A stretch of 64,000 nucleotides of DNA from Pseudoscleropodium purum. Its lineage: Eukaryota > Streptophyta > Bryopsida > Hypnales > Brachytheciaceae. A program made the position numbers and the translations under genes. The notes below the pieces were generated by a model. That model was given only the letters and a program-made list of their open reading frames with translations. It made no database searches and was not told where the DNA came from. Shown here piece by piece: positions 59,167 to 64,000 of the stretch (position 1 is its first letter; each line of letters opens with the position of its first letter). Where the stretch lies: contig OZ017795.1 in the NCBI GenBank assembly GCA_963969395.1, positions 10,292,001 through 10,356,000 on the forward strand. The letters run 5' to 3'.

Positions 59167-60854
59167 CATCAAAGGAGGATACAAATCGAGCAAAAGGTTT
59201 AAAACGAATTGATCACTGTGTACTACGTACAACTGACCCCACATCGAAAATTCTTCCTGTGTGAAAGATTGACGGATATGATATAAGCTTACTACCTACG
59301 TTATGTCGTGTGACACAAAAATGCCATGTGCCTAACAATTCCGCCCGCGTTTCTGGAGGTCATCATCCGACGTCATGGGCCATTCGTTACCGTAAGGTTG
59401 CTATGAAGCTTCTGGGCGAGGGTCTTCTGTCAAGCAAAGTCGTGAGACAGTCAGACAGGGGATGTTAGTGCAAAAGCTCATAATCCTGGAGACAGGGTAA
59501 ACCCTAATCTCGTGTATTCTTCTAAACATACATGCAAAATGGAGTGATTCTTGAAGAAGATTTTGTAGCCATTTAGTGATTTCATCCATTGTGAAAGGGG
59601 GGAATATATGGCCTCACACTCACTCAAAAGAAATTGTATCATTTCTGAAAATCCTTGTAAAAGATGTAGTGGGATACTCCCAGTCACCATGGACACCACC
59701 TTTTTGGATATCATATGGAATCATTTGCTTAAAAAACACTAACAAGAACATTCATTGGAGGTCAAGACCTCTTCTTTTGATCTTCTTACACAAAATTTCA
59801 AGGATGATCATGTGCACTTCTATCATTCATTGGAAATTTGGTGTCCACAACAACGTTACATGGTTAAAATCAAATGTCTTCCAATTTACACTCAAGGTAC
59901 ATTCACAACAAGGGCAATGTGAGAGAGGGGAATTCATACAAATGGCCTTTGGATGTAATTCAACCTTGACAAGATGAATTCCAAATGATTATGAGTAAAA
60001 AATTTGAAATGAATCAAAGTTCCAATAAATATCATCAAAAGTTGCAAATTTTAAACAAATATATTAATTGGATAGTTATTTTTATTTATTTTTAAGCGAC
60101 AAATTTGATAATTTTCTTAAAACTTTAGATACATTTTTTTCCTAAAATATTATCCATATCTATAGGACGACATTGTAGCTTAGTCTATTTTGGGATTAAA
60201 TGTGACACTAAATGCTAAACTACACATTCACTATTATAGATTAGAACAAAAAATTTGACTATAGATACGAAAATGACATATATTTTTGCATAGAAACAAA
60301 TTTGCAACATCTTGTAAAATTATTGCCCATTTGAAGGGTGCTTTAAAAGCCCTCAATACATATAATAGTAAATGAAACAAGTTGGATTGTTATGTCCAAT
60401 TTAATTTATCAATCATCTATTGTCTTTTTATAACTTCATTGGAATCCATTATTTAAAAAATAGCAATCAAACATTAAACAAAAAAATATTTTTGTTTCAT
60501 TATCTCATTATCTTGTCTTTTAGCTTTATAATACTTTTATTTTTTTTTGAGATTTTAGATTTTAATTTCAAATATTTTTTTATTACAAACATTGAAAGCT
60601 TTAAATGGACATATGACTCTCCTATCAAAAACACTAGGCACAACATTTCAAAAAGGTTGATTGAGGTCAAAATATTAAAATAAAAAATGTCAACTATGTC
60701 CCAAACAAATATAATATATGTAGATACAAATACCTGAATGCTAACACTTGGATTCATGCAAATACAACTTCATGGATATGAATATATTTGATATTGACAC
60801 CATCCCATATCATTTGGAACTCCCAAACTTTGAAATCATGATATAAATCAATAT
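59167..60854. other. Spacer
   Basis: No supportable gene. Frame 59576-59977 (plus, 133 codons) is Ile/His/Trp-containing and reads VWISYGIICLKNTNKN-like sequence without a known motif; chance or an old relic. From 60.0 kb the sequence is very AT-rich. Confidence 0.4.
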
Positions 60855-61812
60855 TTAATCCCTAAAGGACTAGCATGCATTTTGGTGCTATATAGCAATT
60901 TTGGGTAGATACATGTGATCAAAGATTTTCATATTTTTGGCCCAAATTTTAATAGAAAGTGGGGATAAGGAATGTATTTCATATGCCCAAAATTTCATGA
61001 CATTTAGAAATATGAGTCAAAAGTTATGGCCTAATATGTTATTTTTTTAAAAATATTTTTTCTCAAGTCTAATAATTTTTTGCAATTTGGACAGATTAAA
61101 AGAATCACTTTTTTTCAAAAACAAAAAATTGAAATGGGTATTCTAGAGTTCTATACATGTGTAAAGCTTTGAATCATTTCATTTTGATCAATGAGTGAAA
61201 AGTTATGAGGATTTTTTGTTTGCGGGCAATTATGGATTCTCTACTCTAGAATAAACTTTGAAGTCTTTTACCTTACTCAATTTTCAATACTTTTGAAAAT
61301 AAAATAAAACCATACGATATAGATTGTTTATTACAACATTGCAATAATTGGGATTGTAAATTTTCAATTCCATAATTAAATTCTTAACAATTTAGTATTT
61401 TGAATCATTCTCTACTATTGTGTACTTTTTTTTTCCCCTATATCTTGTATAGATCCAAATTATTTGAAATTTTTCAAGCATGTAGCCAACTTCTCTAGAA
61501 AAAATAATCTGAAGAAGCACCACCATTTTGGACATTATTTTTAATAGAAAAGTGAGCTTGTGAAGTGCAATTGCCTTATTTTTTAGTGGGCCAAAAAATG
61601 ATTTCAATGAATTTGAATGCTTATATCTTGCAATCCATGTGGTGAAAATTTTTGAAAATTTTACTACATATTTTCAAGTTAGCATACTACAAGATCCTAT
61701 GGTCACATCCTATGTGTAAGAAAAATTTATTTAAAAAATTTGGTACTTGTACTAAAATGGTAGCTTTCAAGCACTTGCAATAAAAACATAGTTATGGAAC
61801 TTTAGGGGTTAA
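60855..61812 (+). mobile_element. Non-autonomous TIR element, copy 2 (958 bp)
   Basis: It aligns along its length with 11179-12112 and 63364-64000. It starts TTAATCCCTAAAG and ends CTTTAGGGGTTAA, an inverted repeat of 13 bases with one mismatch (T/C). This is the best-preserved pair of ends in the window. The interior is AT-rich and noncoding; the minus frame 61392-61607 is not conserved in the other copies. Confidence 0.7.
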
Positions 61813-63363
61813 ACTTGTACCAAAAATGACAGTCAATTTACAACATTTTTGGTGAAAGATAGTCTTAGATCTTTAAGGTTCAATTGAGACATGATATGAA
61901 TAAATGAATCAATTTAAAAAAAGTCTCATATGTAACTTGTGATACACATTAGCTTGCATGTCTCCTCACTATGTACCTATACACTCAAAAACACAATCCT
62001 TTCAAGTGTAAGACCTAAAATTTAACCAACACTCAAATTTGCCATTGAACTACCAGTACTCATGGAGATGCCCTTGCAATTGAAGAATGAACCCTTATTG
62101 ATCAAATTATTTACCAAATATTGGCTCAATTGTAGAAAATCATTCTTTTCCTATAAATTTTGAAGTAGTTTCTTCAAACAAACTTTGTTTCTTCCAATCA
62201 TATTTAAGGATGAAAATCATTTTTTTAATTGAATTTTTCTTCTAAGAATCTCAACTCAATTCTTCAAATTAAAATGATTTAATTATAATCTATAGTACAA
62301 AAATTTGAAGTCGAGAGGATTAATAGTCTCATGCCCAATTCACTCAAAATTAAGAGGTGAAGGGGCCAAATTTTTGAAGGTTTTGATTGGTTGAAATCAA
62401 GATGTCTTCACATAATGTTTCTAAATTACAAAATGAGATCAAGATGTCTTTAAAAAATGTTTCTTACATCACAGAATGAGAGGTGACATGTTTATAAGAA
62501 GGCCTAATGACATGAAATGACACTTTTTTTCTCTATGATAACAAAAGTCTTCAAAGAAATGGATTGAACTTGAAGTATGGGTATCTTTCTTAAACAATGC
62601 TATTTCCTAATATTTTAACATTGAGAGAGTTAGGGTCACTAGACGGGATAGATAGAGAGTTCAGACAGCTTTTAGGATTTAAGGTTTAGAGCTTCAAATT
62701 TGACCATGATTTAAGGTAAATCCATACAATGATTTAAGGTAAATTAAGATAAGCTAACTTGATTTTTAGGTAAATTACCATGATTTAAATTAAGCCAAGT
62801 GTCTTTAAGGTAATTGCATTTTGCATTTTTTACCTTCATAAAGAATCAATTACATATTGACTACATCAAAGAGATGGTATCTATATTGGATACACAAATT
62901 GGACAAATTGGACAGATGGGCAAGTGGTCTATCCTTCCTATGTGACAACTATGAACTTGAAGTATGGGTGTCCTTGTTGAAAAGTGTTATTTAAAATATC
63001 TTTTGCCATTTAATGTCCCTTGGGTACTTTATACCAATTTGAAGGTAGTGACCTTGATAGTAACCTCCAAATGAGAATTTCTCATTGGCAAAAGAGGGGA
63101 TTTGAAGAGGGAGACTTTTCAATTTTGACCCTCTATTTTTGGTGTAAACCAAGGCTTATAAAAAATTTAGGATGGCAATGACTATGATCAACCAAAATAG
63201 TTTTTATTAATTCAAATGCTAATATCTTCCGCTTTATGTGATCAAACTTCACAAATTTTACAACATATTTTTATACCATTTTAAAGTTTCTAATAATATA
63301 GAATCTTCAAGGATAATTTTAAGTCATTATAAAGAAAATTCAATGATGCACCTAATCCATACC
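61813..63363. other. AT-rich spacer
   Basis: No gene is visible. 62390-62480 contains two copies of a 50-bp unit (CAAGATGTCTT..A.ATAATGTTTCT..AT.ACA.AATGAGA), and 62700-62790 has repeated ATGATTTAAGGTAAAT units. Confidence 0.45.
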
Positions 63364-64000
63364 TTAACCCCTAAAGGACCGGCTTGCATTTCTTGGTTGT
63401 ATAGAAATTTTGAGTAGGTACTTGTGACCAAAAATTTCCATATTTTAGGCTGAAATTTTAACAGAAGGTGTGAATAAGGAATATCTTTCATATAAAACAA
63501 ATTACATGACATTTGAAAATAGGAGTCAAAAGTTATAGCCTAATATGTTACTTTTTTTCATAACTAAGCAGTCTGGGCAGATTAGAAAAAATCAATTTTT
63601 TCAATAACCTAAATTTGAAATTGGTTTTTAAGACTTATATATTTAAGGAAAGCTTTGAATCATCCTATTTTGATCAATGAATCAAAAGTTATTAGGATTT
63701 CTTGTTTGCGGGTAGTTATGGATTCCCCATTCTAAAATAATTTTGAAATCCTTTATCTTACCCGATTTTCAATATTTTTGAAAAAAATAAATCTTAGAAT
63801 GGAAATTGTTTTTGAAAACATTTCAATTGTTGGGATTGACATTTTTCAATTCCATATTTCAATTCTTAATAATTTAGTATTTTGAATGATTCTCTACTAC
63901 TACCTATTTATTATTTTTTTCCTATATATTGTACTATTCCAAATGATCTTATATTTTTCAAGCATGTAGAAAACTTGTCTAGGAAAAAGAATGAAAAGAA
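63364..64000 (+). mobile_element. Non-autonomous TIR element, copy 3 (runs off the window)
   Basis: It starts TTAACCCCTAAAGGACC, the inverted complement of the end of copy 2, and follows the same order of blocks as copies 1 and 2: GTGACCAAAAATTT, GCTGAAATTTTAACAGAAGG, AAAAGTTAT, TTTTGATCAATGAATC, GGGTAGTTATGGATTCCC, TTAGTATTTTGAAT. By comparison about 320 bp lie beyond the window edge. The minus frame 63327-63512 is not conserved. Confidence 0.7.

Noticed and set aside
1..64000. tRNA genes, rRNA operons, CRISPR arrays, bacterial operons or viral genes
   Set aside because: No cloverleaf box pair, no regularly spaced repeats with unique spacers and no prokaryotic gene layout were seen on either strand by eye; a tRNAscan or profile search could still find a diverged tRNA.

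Overview
The window reads as nuclear DNA of a land plant, probably one with a large, repeat-rich genome such as a fern, gymnosperm or bryophyte; I cannot fix the lineage. The grounds are spliced genes with GT/AG introns, plant-type protein families (a two-domain dsRNA-binding protein, a plant-style PRUNE-like protein, a SAP-like protein, a root cap/LEA-like pseudogene), a plant LINE, a 5S-derived repeat like those in Cassandra TRIMs, and very AT-rich gene-poor spacers. There is no sign of bacterial operons, tRNA genes or CRISPR. Long ORFs are rare because the genes are split, so the gene models below were built by hand from reading frame, splice sites and phase.

Layout. 1-13.6 kb is AT-rich spacer with a minisatellite, foldback repeats and small terminal-inverted-repeat (TIR) elements. 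13.6-18.9 kb holds a dsRNA-binding protein gene (+) of four coding exons, plus a duplicated copy of part of its last exon. 19.8-24.6 kb is a patchwork of gene pieces: the last three coding exons of a valyl-tRNA synthetase (-), a RING finger with an in-frame stop (+), and at least two unrecognised exon-like pieces. 26.2-33.2 kb is an 11-exon gene (-) for a 1367-residue PRUNE-like protein with a repeat-rich N-terminal extension and lost catalytic motifs, followed upstream by a GC-rich 5' region to 34.5 kb. 34.5-44.6 kb is AT-rich spacer with tandem repeats and MITE-like elements. 44.7-47.3 kb is a 5-exon gene (-) for a 329-residue SAP-like protein; its fourth intron carries a tandem duplication and a 5S rRNA-derived sequence. 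48-52.3 kb is spacer with weak transposon relics. 52.4-56.7 kb holds pieces of dead genes, chiefly a root cap/LEA-like pseudogene, interrupted by a 5'-truncated LINE with a 17-bp target-site duplication. 56.7-64 kb is spacer with a small GC-richer island (58.3-59.2 kb) and two more copies of the TIR element first seen at 11.2 kb.

The three intact genes do not form a pathway: one concerns small-RNA/dsRNA handling, one a DHH-family relative that is probably non-enzymatic, one a likely DNA-binding or chromatin protein. The most notable observations are a family of roughly 0.8-1.1 kb elements that begin TTAA-(N)CCCT and end AGGG(N)-TTAA, the cluster of unrelated gene fragments that suggests transposon-mediated gene capture, the PRUNE-like gene with tandem Ser-Pro-x-Arg repeats, and a LINE copy that ends in a stem-loop rather than poly(A).
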